From Burkholderiales bacterium LSUCC0115 (GTDB taxonomy: Bacteria > Pseudomonadota > Gammaproteobacteria > Burkholderiales > Burkholderiaceae_A): a DNA stretch of 64,000 nucleotides. The stretch spans positions 368,146-432,145 of the forward strand of contig WJBW01000001.1 in assembly GCA_009646425.1 (NCBI GenBank), written 5' to 3'. The translations under genes and the position numbers were made by a program. The number at the start of each line of letters is the position of its first letter. Within the stretch, counting starts at the first letter, position 1. Below the pieces are notes generated by a model. The model ran no database searches. It saw only the letters and a program-made list of their open reading frames with translations, and was not told the origin of the DNA. Positions 52,861 to 60,876 of the stretch are shown piece by piece.

Positions 52861-53871
52861 TTAATTGACATGCTCAAAGCGCCTATAGAACTCCAAAATT
52901 CGTCTCTCAGAATCTCGTGTGGCAGCCTCGTTGTAGATATAAGTGTGCTTGTAGCCACCAGGAGTAACTTGCGTATACCCGTTAAGACCTTGACAGTCCC
53001 AGCAATGGGTCATCCCGTCATATATGTGCCAGTCGCTTGGCGGAAGCCTCTCCTTCATTTGCTTGGCACCCGATATACAGGGCTGAGGCGCTGTCTCCGT
53101 ATCTGCGCCTCCCATCAGCCAGAGAACTGGTATTGAACCGTCCCCGTTGAGGTAGCTTTCACCTGATCCACTCCAAGCGCAGCCACCGTATAAACCAACC
53201 ACCCCACGTGGCTTCTTTATGTCCTTAAACTCCGAGCGATCTGCGATGTCCGACACATAGGCCCCGGTGATAGCTCCCATGCTAAATCCGAGTGTAAAAA
53301 TTCTTTGGGAATCTACGGTCGGAATCTTGGACAAGGCTTCGGTGGCATCAAAGACATCCTTGGCTAGGCGATCAACATTGACTGGCCTACTCTTTCCGTG
53401 ACAGTTGGTTTTCTCGCCCCTCTTACTGAGATGATTCATGACCAAGACGACGAAGCCGTTCTCAGTAAGGAATCTGGTCCAGCGACCAAGATCCACGATA
53501 GTTCGTCCAGTGATTCCTCCGCAGGCATGGAGAAGAATGACGGCTGGAGCCTTCTCCGAAGCATATTTAATGAGAATTTCTTCGATGACTGTATCCATCA
53601 CCTCAGTTGATATAACAGTTACAACCCCCTGCTCATTTGTCGTTAACTTTTCCTCCACTTTTTTCACATCTCTAACGACGGTCCGTGATCTTGCTCTGTC
53701 GTAAATACTATTGCTCCCTGGATACCCAGAAAATTCCTGTAACTCGGTAGGAAACTTCAGATCGTTCTCTGGGGACAAAGAGCTGGGAGATGTAAACCAG
53801 GCCATGGCAGACGGACAAGCGGCAATCAACGTGACGTAAACGATGAACTTCGAGATGGTTTGAATTCTCAT
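52861..53871 (-). CDS. Secreted alpha/beta hydrolase (dienelactone hydrolase-like)
   Basis: A 336-residue protein with an ordinary Sec signal peptide (hydrophobic 8-20, cleavage near SAMA at about 24). An alpha/beta hydrolase fold follows: VILLHACGG, nucleophile Ser197 in LGFSMGAITG, likely acid Asp257 in MGGADTE, and His289 in DGMTHCWD. Several cysteines suggest disulfides. It is an esterase or lactonase-type enzyme of unknown substrate. It uses Sec rather than the shared tail, yet lies inside the array on the same strand between proteins 4 and 5, so co-expression is likely. Confidence 0.78.
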   Translation of the reverse strand: MRIQTISKFIVYVTLIAACPSAMAWFTSPSSLSPENDLKFPTELQEFSGYPGSNSIYDRARSRTVVRDVKKVEEKLTTNEQGVVTVISTEVMDTVIEEILIKYASEKAPAVILLHACGGITGRTIVDLGRWTRFLTENGFVVLVMNHLSKRGEKTNCHGKSRPVNVDRLAKDVFDATEALSKIPTVDSQRIFTLGFSMGAITGAYVSDIADRSEFKDIKKPRGVVGLYGGCAWSGSGESYLNGDGSIPVLWLMGGADTETAPQPCISGAKQMKERLPPSDWHIYDGMTHCWDCQGLNGYTQVTPGGYKHTYIYNEAATRDSERRILEFYRRFEHVN

Positions 53872-53902
53872 AATGTCCCTTTCAATGTCTCAATACGGGC
53901 AT

Positions 53903-55117
53903 TCATAAGTACTCCAGTCCGGTCTGAGCTAATCCGACTAGATCAATGTTCTCTATGTTGAGGGGGTGATCTGCAACTTCCAATAAGAAATCCGAACGAG
54001 TAGTCTCAAACGAGTCAAGACGCTCAATGAACGCATCCAATGCGCCTTCCGGTGCAGAACTGCCGACGAGATTTTCCCAAAGCGTCTCGCAAAGATCCGT
54101 ATTGCTCCGAATTCCTCGGGCAGTTATGGCAATCTCGGCAACGCTAGCCTCATCCAGACCTGAATCAAAAAGTGCAAGACCCAAGCCGACAAGGTAATGG
54201 TCATCTAGCGCAGACGCTCCCCACAACGCTCCAATTATCTTTGCGGTTGAGGCAGCTGTTGCGTCAAAGTCAATTGCAAGGGACACGTCTTCAAACACCA
54301 GTCGCTCTACATTGATAATCGTGTCTGTTCCCTCATCTGACTCCAGTGCATGTACATAGACTGTTGAGCCTAGCTCAACACGATACTGACTCCACTTCCC
54401 GGAAAAGTTAGCGATATCAATGCCCGCTCCCCCGTCTATTTGATCATCCCCAGCACCACCGATCATCCGGTCATTTCCGTCCAATTCATCAGTAATTGAC
54501 CTCGGTAGACGAATCCCAAGCTCACTTTGATACTCGTCTCTGCCATCGCCGAGAAGAACATCATCACCACCCCCCCCCTCTAAAACATCCGAGCCGGCGT
54601 ACCCTCCTAGTTGGTCAGCACCCAAGCCTCCAATTACCCAATCTTGTCTCGCTGAGATATAGGGGTCGTCCATATCAAATACTTCGGATCCTAACGACTG
54701 TGCAAAGTCGCTCCGGTAAACATGGACTTCTCCCGCTTCACCTGTAGAACGGTTCTCCCACTGAATGTAGGCAGACAGTCCAGCAAAAGGGCCATTTGGC
54801 AACACATCAATAGCATTTCGATAACTGCTGAAATCTCCATAAAACTCATAAGACGTTCTAACAAACACATCAGGAGAAAGTTCAAACGCCGGATGAAATC
54901 TATCGTCAAACGGTGGTGATCTGTAGAGACTCCATGGCCCGGTTATAAAAAAGACCTGTCTATCGGTACTCAAGGAATATGACTCGCTAGGGGTATACAG
55001 ATACCGATCGTCCCACCCACCCCCAGTCGGAGTATCACCCCCGACATTGGTGTAGAAAAAAAGTGGATTTGATATGACCTTATTTGGGTCGATTACCGTC
55101 TTCGTATATACCGGCAT
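53903..55117 (-). CDS. RTX-type protein 5 with divergent shared tail
   Basis: A 404-residue protein with no signal peptide and no FG-GAP repeats. The N-terminal 170 residues are of unknown fold. RTX nonapeptides follow at about 175-250 (GGLGADQLGGYAGSD, GGGGDDVLLGDGRDE, GGAGDDQIDGGAGID). A SQYRVEL/NVERLVFED linker and a tail at about 290-404 complete it. The tail keeps the frame and the end NIDLVGLAQTGLEYL but has diverged strongly elsewhere. AAGGAG precedes the ATG. This architecture is that of a small type I-secreted calcium-binding protein. Confidence 0.76.
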   Translation of the reverse strand: MPVYTKTVIDPNKVISNPLFFYTNVGGDTPTGGGWDDRYLYTPSESYSLSTDRQVFFITGPWSLYRSPPFDDRFHPAFELSPDVFVRTSYEFYGDFSSYRNAIDVLPNGPFAGLSAYIQWENRSTGEAGEVHVYRSDFAQSLGSEVFDMDDPYISARQDWVIGGLGADQLGGYAGSDVLEGGGGDDVLLGDGRDEYQSELGIRLPRSITDELDGNDRMIGGAGDDQIDGGAGIDIANFSGKWSQYRVELGSTVYVHALESDEGTDTIINVERLVFEDVSLAIDFDATAASTAKIIGALWGASALDDHYLVGLGLALFDSGLDEASVAEIAITARGIRSNTDLCETLWENLVGSSAPEGALDAFIERLDSFETTRSDFLLEVADHPLNIENIDLVGLAQTGLEYL

Positions 55118-55135
55118 CCCAAAGCTCCTTCGCTT

Positions 55136-56101
55136 CTAGAGGTACTCCAGACCAGTCTCAGACAAACCCAAAAGATCGATATTTCTGAAGTTAGTGATCA
55201 GTTCACAGTAATTGCCGGCAATAGCAACATCGTCGACTCCATGCGTTTTCTGAAACTCCCAGAAGCTCTTCGCATCATCAGAGTTGGTGTTGTCGTAAAC
55301 GTTCTCTTCTAGCAGAGTAACTAACTGACTCGTTGTATAGCTCTCACCAAGTCGCACATCTAATGCAAGCGACAACAGCGTTTCATAGGTCATTCCGCCG
55401 TCTAAAAGATCCAGCCCGATACCCACGTAATCGGCGTTGTCCACCGAGTCTGCGCCGAAGACAGCTCCGAGTATCTTTGCAACGACTCCCGCATTACCGT
55501 CAATGTCGAAGGCGTAACTTCCATCCGCAAATTCGATCCGTTCGACGTTATCTAACGTATCAGTTCCATCCCGACTAGACCCTCTTGAGTCACGGATTGT
55601 CAGCGTTTCATGTGCTTTAGATATCCGGTACTGCGAGTAATTTCCCGTTAGTACAAGCGTATCAATGCCATCACCGCCGTTGACATAGTCGTCACCCGCT
55701 GAAGGCTTGATTCGATCACTGCCACCCCAGGCGTAAATGACGTCATCTTCGTTCAGGCCATCTTTGTAGATAAATTGATCATCCCCTCGAAAGACATATG
55801 CTGCTCCGAAAGAGGGACCATAGGTGTCAAACGAGAGCGGCTCGTCAAAGACCCACTCTTTCTCAAGTGATCCGTCTGGTCGAAGATCTTGGATATTCGC
55901 TATTTCGCCAAATACCCAACCGTCTTTGTAATCGAAGTTGCCAGTTATCTTGAGGTGGTCTTGCCATGCGGGATGCGTCACTGTGACGTAGGACGAGGTG
56001 GATCTGGATAGATCGACTTGCAGAAGGGTCCAGGGTATGTCGCTCTCTGTGTATGGATCCTGCAATTCACTACCTTGGTAGTTATAGATCGTTACACCCA
56101 T
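55136..56101 (-). CDS. RTX-type protein 6 with divergent shared tail
   Basis: The first gene of the array and the shortest, 321 residues, without a signal peptide. It has an N-terminal domain of about 110 residues that I do not recognise. Degenerate RTX repeats follow (AWGGSDRIKPSAGDDYVNGGDGID at about 130-155), then the SQYRIS / DTLDNVERIEFAD linker. The tail at 207-321 is close to the others in its first 35 residues but different in the middle, ending GLSETGLEYL. The promoter for the array is probably in 56102-56211. Confidence 0.76.
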   Translation of the reverse strand: MGVTIYNYQGSELQDPYTESDIPWTLLQVDLSRSTSSYVTVTHPAWQDHLKITGNFDYKDGWVFGEIANIQDLRPDGSLEKEWVFDEPLSFDTYGPSFGAAYVFRGDDQFIYKDGLNEDDVIYAWGGSDRIKPSAGDDYVNGGDGIDTLVLTGNYSQYRISKAHETLTIRDSRGSSRDGTDTLDNVERIEFADGSYAFDIDGNAGVVAKILGAVFGADSVDNADYVGIGLDLLDGGMTYETLLSLALDVRLGESYTTSQLVTLLEENVYDNTNSDDAKSFWEFQKTHGVDDVAIAGNYCELITNFRNIDLLGLSETGLEYL

Positions 56102-56211
56102 TCTTGACCCCCATTTGTCTTGGCTTTTTTATGACGCAGTCAACAAGCTCGCTTTTCCTATTTATACACATATATAACGTATACATAAACAAACCTTCTC
56201 CTTCCCTCCTC
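56102..56211 (-). promoter_or_regulatory. Probable promoter region of the tail-sharing array
   Basis: A 110-base gap before the first array gene, much richer in A+T than the flanks. On the minus strand it has TATAAAT and ATATATA patches and TTGACT nearer the gene. Exact -35 and -10 elements are ambiguous. Confidence 0.35.
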
Positions 56212-56466
56212 TCACCCCATCCATCGAACCTGTACGGCGCTGTAGCCCTCATCCCCGGAATGCACCTCTGCCCTTAAGGTAGGTACCAGTCGATTTATCA
56301 AGGCGATCAGTACCGTATCGCTTCCAGTCAACGCTCTTTGCACTGCGTGGGCGATTAGCTGGGAAGAATAGGATTCAAGCTCCTGCCTGAGCTTTTGACG
56401 CTTATCCAAAATGCCTTTAGGCCTCCCAGACGGATTGCCAGACTGTCCCGGTTGGAATTGACTCAT
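56212..56466 (-). CDS. DUF5681-like protein
   Basis: An 84-residue protein opening with FQPGQSGNPSGRPKG, the DUF5681 signature, followed by a charged helical region with RALTGSDTVLIALINRLVP. Such proteins occur in prophages, plasmids and islands, sometimes near small terminase genes; the function is not established. Its start overlaps the stop of the next gene upstream (ATGA), so it is the third gene of a small coupled operon. Confidence 0.72.
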   Translation of the reverse strand: MSQFQPGQSGNPSGRPKGILDKRQKLRQELESYSSQLIAHAVQRALTGSDTVLIALINRLVPTLRAEVHSGDEGYSAVQVRWMG

Positions 56467-57068
56467 GCTGATCTCTCCCTGTTCAGATCAGGGGAGTCAG
56501 CAGGCCCAGGTGACTTCATATTTGGTACTAATACATAGTCATCAGTTTTAAGGGGGGACAATCCATCAATAACCAGTGGACTTGAGGATGGGTTGCATCG
56601 GTTTTCGGGGGGCTGATCCGGCAGCTTTCGGGGGGTACTTTTTTTCTCCGGCACCCAGTCCTTCCAAGCATCAAATTGCCACGCATGTAGATACAGCCCA
56701 TCACGATCTTTGATTGGCAACCAAGTAACGGCATACCTTGCCCACTGCTTATGGCTTCCACTAGAGCGAGTTCGATGTATAAGGCGATGTTTGATTAGGC
56801 TGACAATTGCCGCTCTGAGTGTGTCCTCAGATCCGATTCCAAACTTTCGGCAATAGCTCCAGGTTGCTTGGAGATGACCATTATTCTGATGCTGGTTGAG
56901 CTGGCGAGCCAGAATCAAAAGAAGCTTTACGGCACTTCCCTTTAGATCCGCAAAGGCGGGGGAGTCAATGACACGATGCTCAATTGCCGCATAGGGATGC
57001 TTAACCTTTGACTTTTTGCGGTCTGCCTTCATGGCAAAGGAGGCCTCTTTGAAGTTCCTCTCACTCAT
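56463..57068 (-). CDS. Helix-turn-helix protein, replication initiator-like
   Basis: A 201-residue protein. After a lysine-rich start comes a block like those in plasmid and island Rep or HTH proteins: YAAIEHRVIDSPAFADLKGS, AVKLLLILARQLN and LQATWSYCRKFGIGSEDTL, then a second winged-helix-like part. The proline-rich tail is disordered. Control or replication of the excised element is a plausible role, but nothing proves it. It overlaps both neighbours by ATGA stops and starts. Confidence 0.6.
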   Translation of the reverse strand: MSERNFKEASFAMKADRKKSKVKHPYAAIEHRVIDSPAFADLKGSAVKLLLILARQLNQHQNNGHLQATWSYCRKFGIGSEDTLRAAIVSLIKHRLIHRTRSSGSHKQWARYAVTWLPIKDRDGLYLHAWQFDAWKDWVPEKKSTPRKLPDQPPENRCNPSSSPLVIDGLSPLKTDDYVLVPNMKSPGPADSPDLNRERSA

Positions 57069-57448
57069 TTCGCCTCTCCCTTCGAAAAAGCGTTGAGCCG
57101 AGTGTCTTTATCCATTGATCTTTGAAGGACACGCCGAATGCGGCTCCACCCAGAACTGATTCTTGGATAGGCCTCCACCATCAACTCATAGAGATGGCCT
57201 AGGCTACGCCCCCTAAAACGGGCCTCGGCTCCCCTCTTTACGGACTCAACCAGATAAAAGCAGACCGAGTCGCTGTTTGTCATGACCCGCCAATTCCACT
57301 GATCATCGAGCGGACAGATCGGTGCGGAACACTTGGACCAACGAGGACAATGGGTTTTGCTGTGAGAACTAGATATCGAATTCATAAAAGCCTCTGAAAG
57401 AGACTCATCAGGAACGAGGCCAGATGAGTCGACAAAGAAACCCGTCAC
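57065..57448 (-). CDS. Island-type hypothetical protein with Cys motif
   Basis: A 127-residue protein with a conserved-looking segment HCPRWSKCSAPICPLDDQW (three cysteines, potentially a metal site). A helical region VCFYLVESVKRGAEARF and RISSGWSRIRRVLQRS follow. I cannot assign a function. Proteins of this look accompany integrases and HTH genes in betaproteobacterial islands. First gene of the three-gene ATGA-linked unit. Confidence 0.6.
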   Translation of the reverse strand: MTGFFVDSSGLVPDESLSEAFMNSISSSHSKTHCPRWSKCSAPICPLDDQWNWRVMTNSDSVCFYLVESVKRGAEARFRGRSLGHLYELMVEAYPRISSGWSRIRRVLQRSMDKDTRLNAFSKGEAK

Positions 57449-57601
57449 ATGACGAGAACTAGTTGTCGCTGTTCATTTGGCCATCGCAGAATTCGATTGC
57501 TCCGTGGAGCTTGATCGAGTTGCTCGTAGAGGGCTTCTACTTAGCGTTGTAAATTGATATTTACAAGATAACCATACCTCTAATTTTTATTGTTGTCAGC
57601 T

Positions 57602-58630
57602 TTATTTCACACTTATACAGAAATTTTTTTCATTTCCCATGATCGAAAAAACATTGTTGGCGGCAAGCATCTCCGACTGCACTGGATGAACATACCTCAT
57701 AGACATCTGCAGTGTCCGATGCCCCGATATAAGCGCCAATTTATGTACATCACCACCCAAGTGATATGACCATCGGCTCAACGCCTCATGGCGCAGGTCA
57801 TGCCATCGAAGATCATTAATACCAGCCCTTGCCAGCGCATGTGACCACGCTTGTATAAGGAGCGACCGAGTGATCGGAAAAACTCTCTCCGAATCTCTCG
57901 GTAGCTGCCGAAGTATTTCCCTGGCCCGCTGTGTCAGTGGCACCCATCTTGGATGCGAATTTTTGGTGTCTTTGAGATGCACAATTCCACGATCGTGGTC
58001 GATGTCGTCCCACTGAAGACCAAGTAACTCCGCTTGACGAAGTCCCGTCTCCAAACTGAGCTGTGCTGCTGGCCTTGGGTAGCGATTTCGGCATTGGCCG
58101 AGTGCTTTCATGAGGGCGTCATGCTCCGTTGGCAATAGGCGTCGACTTCTCGGCGTCGGTGGAGCGGGCATTTTGACTTCGGCGGCTGGATTGCCGATAT
58201 CGAGGCCCCACTCATTTTTTGCGAATCGATAGACCGCCCGTAGGGTCGACATCATCAACCGTACGGTGCTTCCAGACCGACCCTTAGCAATCAACTCGTC
58301 TCGCATGGACCTTATGTGAGTTGGGGTAATGGCCGTCACACTCTGCTCAATCCAATCGTATTGGTGAAGTGCGACGATTCTCTCCTTTTCCTGCCGAACG
58401 CCTTTTTTTCGGCTACCGCACTGACGGTGGTAATTCCACAGTGCTTCGGAGAGGGTAAGGTCCGTAGTCTCAAACTCTGTCGGCTGAGTCTTCGGCTCAT
58501 CGAACCCAAGTTCAACGGAAAGGGCGTAGTGCTGTGCCTTTTGTGAACTGGAGAAAGTCTTGCTGATTGACCTGCCATTGATTCTCAGGCGGACCTCATA
58601 CTTACCGCCCTTTTGGCGAATGGATGCCAT
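57602..58630 (-). CDS. Tyrosine recombinase (island integrase)
   Basis: A 342-residue phage-type integrase. The N-terminal part (ASIRQKGGKYEVRLRINGRS) is the arm-DNA-binding fold, then a SAM-like core-binding domain (about 55-150). The catalytic residues are visible: Arg198 (ETGLRQAELLGLQW), His277 and Arg280 (WHDLRHEALSR), His304 (ISGHRTLQ) and nucleophile Tyr314 (MRYVHP). It joins and excises the island at tRNA-His. The ATG at 58630 follows AGGAGG; the longer frame to 58729 lacks one. It lies 157 bases from the right repeat, reading inward as is typical. Confidence 0.9.
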   Translation of the reverse strand: MASIRQKGGKYEVRLRINGRSISKTFSSSQKAQHYALSVELGFDEPKTQPTEFETTDLTLSEALWNYHRQCGSRKKGVRQEKERIVALHQYDWIEQSVTAITPTHIRSMRDELIAKGRSGSTVRLMMSTLRAVYRFAKNEWGLDIGNPAAEVKMPAPPTPRSRRLLPTEHDALMKALGQCRNRYPRPAAQLSLETGLRQAELLGLQWDDIDHDRGIVHLKDTKNSHPRWVPLTQRAREILRQLPRDSERVFPITRSLLIQAWSHALARAGINDLRWHDLRHEALSRWSYHLGGDVHKLALISGHRTLQMSMRYVHPVQSEMLAANNVFSIMGNEKNFCISVK

Positions 58631-58701
58631 GCTGAAATACCTCCTGTAGTGGGAGGCCAAGGCATGAAATAAGCGTGAATTTCTGTTGTTCGAGACGAGG
58701 A

Positions 58702-58728
58702 TGTGGGATGGATGTGGGATATCCCACA
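58702..58728. repeat. TGTGGGAT triplet with palindrome, probable integrase arm sites (right)
   Basis: TGTGGGAT at 58702-58709 and 58713-58720, then ATCCCACA at 58721-58728; the last two make a perfect 16-bp palindrome. The same octamer set occurs at the left end. It lies between the integrase start and the right repeat and could also be an operator for the integrase. Confidence 0.5.
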
Positions 58729-58787
58729 CGACCCAGGGGTCGAGGCCAGGCCCGAGTTGGCTCTATCCCTTTGATTTTTAACGTGAG

Positions 58788-58882
58788 GTGGTGGGGTGGC
58801 CGATGGGACTCGAACCCACGACGACCAGAATCACAATCTGGGACTCTACCAACTGAGCTACGGCCACCACGCATTCTCGGAC
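58788..58882. repeat. Right 95-bp direct repeat (attachment site)
   Basis: Perfect match to 42836-42930 and continuous with the tRNA-Arg/Pro genes, so this copy keeps the original operon position. The first differing base on each side is at 58787 and 58883. Confidence 0.92.
58792..58867 (-). tRNA. tRNA-His (GUG), operon copy
   Basis: Identical to the left copy. It is the last gene of a minus-strand tRNA-Pro, tRNA-Arg, tRNA-His operon and therefore the copy most likely to be expressed. G at -1 and encoded CCA are present. Confidence 0.92.
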
Positions 58883-58907
58883 TACAGGCTGAAACGGCCC
58901 TGACAAC

Positions 58908-58984
<77 letters not shown>

Positions 58985-59011
58985 TCGAGGCAAAACCCAA
59001 AACGGTCAACC

Positions 59012-59088
59012 TGGTCGGGGTGGAGAGATTCGAACTCCCGACCCTCTGCTCCCAAAGCAGATGCGCTACCAGACTGCGCTACACCCCG
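59012..59088 (-). tRNA. tRNA-Pro (UGG)
   Basis: A full cloverleaf on the minus strand with acceptor CGGGGTG/CACCCCG, anticodon loop TTTGGGA (anticodon TGG), T arm AGTTCGAATCTC and encoded CCA. First gene of the tRNA operon. Confidence 0.92.
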
Positions 59089-59098
59089 AGAGCAGGCA

Positions 59099-59104
59099 AG
59101 TATA
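59099..59104 (-). promoter_or_regulatory. Extended -10 promoter of the tRNA operon
   Basis: TATACT with TG one base before it (TGCTATACT) on the minus strand, 11 bases from the tRNA-Pro 5' end. No good -35 is present; its expected place overlaps the T-run of the pst terminator. Confidence 0.55.
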
Positions 59105-59117
59105 GCAAGCCTTAAAA

Positions 59118-59152
59118 GAAAAAACCGGCCAGGACACCACGGGTTGGCCGGT
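59118..59152 (-). terminator. Terminator of the pst operon
   Basis: ACCGGCCA (59124-59131) pairs with TGGCCGGT (59145-59152). On the minus strand the stem is followed by a T-run with one C. It sits after pstB and directly before the tRNA promoter. Confidence 0.75.
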
Positions 59153-59193
59153 CAATTTGAACCCTGTCCAAAGGGCACCGAAGAGCTAAAAGG

Positions 59194-59973
59194 TTAGCCG
59201 AAACGACCAGTAATGTAGTCCTCGGTTTCTTTTTTCTTGGGCTTGATAAAGATCTCGTCGGTTTTTCCAAACTCAATGAGCTCACCCAAATACATATAGG
59301 CCGTGAAATCCGATACCCGGGCGGCCTGCTGCATGTTGTGGGTCACGATGGCCACCGTGTAGTCATTCTTCAACTCATGGACCAGCTCCTCAACCTTGGC
59401 AGTCGAAATGGGATCCAAGGCCGAGGTGGGCTCATCCAGCAGAATCACCTTAGGTTTGACGGCTACTGTGCGAGCGATACACAGACGTTGCTGCTGACCA
59501 CCAGAAAGAGACAAACCACTTTGCCCTAGCTTGTCCTTTACCTCAATCCAGATGGCAGCCTTGGTCAGCGCCCATTCCACCCGTTCATCCATATCGGCAC
59601 GGTTCAAATTCTCATATAGGCGCACACCGAAAGCGATGTTGTCGTAGATGGACATGGGAAATGGCGTGGGCTTTTGGAAGACCATGCCAACCTGAGCACG
59701 CAAAAGATTCAAATCCTGCTTGGCATCTAGGATGTTTTTGCCATACAGCTTGATCTCCCCCTCGGCCCGCTGACCGGGATACAGGCTGTACATCCGGTTG
59801 AACGTTCTGAGCAGGGTGGACTTGCCGCAGCCTGACGGCCCAATGAAGGCTGTGACCTTGTTCTCTGCAATATCCAACTGGACGTGCTTCAACCCCTGAA
59901 ACTTCCCGTAAAAGAAGTTTAGGTTTCGCACCTCAATCGCATTTCTCTGAGTAACCGAATCCATCGTTGACAT
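59194..59973 (-). CDS. pstB: Phosphate ABC transporter ATPase
   Basis: A 259-residue ATPase with Walker A ([19 protein letters not shown]), Q-loop ([17 protein letters not shown]), signature [16 protein letters not shown] and Walker B ([16 protein letters not shown]). [11 protein letters not shown] and [11 protein letters not shown] are typical of PstB. It powers high-affinity phosphate import and is the last gene of pstSCAB. It is not followed by phoU, which lies at 36.5 kb. Confidence 0.95.
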   Translation of the reverse strand: MSTMDSVTQRNAIEVRNLNFFYGKFQGLKHVQLDIAENKVTAFIGPSGCGKSTLLRTFNRMYSLYPGQRAEGEIKLYGKNILDAKQDLNLLRAQVGMVFQKPTPFPMSIYDNIAFGVRLYENLNRADMDERVEWALTKAAIWIEVKDKLGQSGLSLSGGQQQRLCIARTVAVKPKVILLDEPTSALDPISTAKVEELVHELKNDYTVAIVTHNMQQAARVSDFTAYMYLGELIEFGKTDEIFIKPKKKETEDYITGRFG

Positions 59974-59991
59974 CCTCTAGTCTTTTTGTGG

Positions 59992-60861
59992 CTATGCCTT
60001 GACCTTGTCCCGGAAATAAACCCTTGCCAGGATGTTAAGTGTGAGTACCGAGAACGTGATCAGCAGCGCACCACCCCAGGCCAACGCAACCCAGTCTTCG
60101 TAAGGTGACATGGCGAACTGGAAGATCACCACTGGCAGGTTGGCAATGGGCGCACCCATATCCATAGAGAAGAATTGATTATTGAGCGCCGTGAACAGCA
60201 AAGGCGCTGTCTCACCACTCACCCGGGCCACAGCCAGCAAAATGCCTGTGATCACGCCGGATCGGGCGGCACGCAACACCACACTCAAAGAGACCTTCCA
60301 CCTGGGCGCCCCCAAGGCTGCCGCCGCTTCACGCAGTGGCGTCGGTACCAATCTCAGCATATTCTCGGTGGTCCGAACCACGACTGGCACAGCAATCAAG
60401 GACAAGGCCAAGGTCCCGGCCCAGCCAGAGAAATTACCGACTGTCGCAACCGCAATGGCATAGACAAACAAACCGATCACGATCGAAGGGGCCGACAGCA
60501 TGATGTCGGTAACAAATCTAGTCACCGATGCAAAACGACTGCCATGCCCGTATTCGGCCAGATAAATACCAGCCAAGATACCAATCGGGGTGCTGATCAA
60601 CGCACACAGACCCACCAGTAGAAAACTACCCACAATCGCGTTAGCCAAACCACCACCCGGCGTACCGGGCGCTGGCGTGCTTTGGAAGAACAGGTTCAGG
60701 TCAATCACGGCGAAACCCTTCCAGAGCAAGACCGACAGAATCCAAATCAAAGCAAACAACCCGAGACCCATGGCAGACATGGACAAAGCCAAGCCAATTC
60801 GATTGGCCCGAACCCTCTCTTTGTAGAGGTCTACATTTCCCTGGAAGTAAGAATCTTTCAT
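59992..60861 (-). CDS. pstA: Phosphate ABC transporter permease PstA
   Basis: A 289-residue permease with six helices and the permease loop [22 protein letters not shown] that contacts PstB. The [22 protein letters not shown] segment is typical of PstA. It lies 15 bases after pstC and 18 before pstB. Confidence 0.93.
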   Translation of the reverse strand: MKDSYFQGNVDLYKERVRANRIGLALSMSAMGLGLFALIWILSVLLWKGFAVIDLNLFFQSTPAPGTPGGGLANAIVGSFLLVGLCALISTPIGILAGIYLAEYGHGSRFASVTRFVTDIMLSAPSIVIGLFVYAIAVATVGNFSGWAGTLALSLIAVPVVVRTTENMLRLVPTPLREAAAALGAPRWKVSLSVVLRAARSGVITGILLAVARVSGETAPLLFTALNNQFFSMDMGAPIANLPVVIFQFAMSPYEDWVALAWGGALLITFSVLTLNILARVYFRDKVKA

Positions 60862-60876
60862 ATGCCTGTCCGGGAC

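Larger units (their letters stand above)
42836..58882. mobile_element. Genomic island inserted at tRNA-His (about 16 kb)
   Basis: The ends are a perfect 95-bp direct repeat (42836-42930 and 58788-58882) that contains an entire tRNA-His gene. Inside are, from left, a lipoprotein, a MAPEG protein, six tail-sharing secreted proteins with a hydrolase among them, three small phage- or plasmid-like genes, and a tyrosine integrase beside the right junction and directed inward. Base composition shifts to A+T-rich just inside each repeat. No transfer or phage structural genes were seen, so it is an integrative element without an evident transfer system (a genomic island or a remnant). Removing it would restore ackA next to a single tRNA-His. 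Confidence 0.87.

Noticed and set aside
56212..57448. Toxin-antitoxin system in the island
   Set aside because: The three overlapping small genes show no toxin motifs, and DUF5681 and Rep/HTH-like patterns explain two of them.
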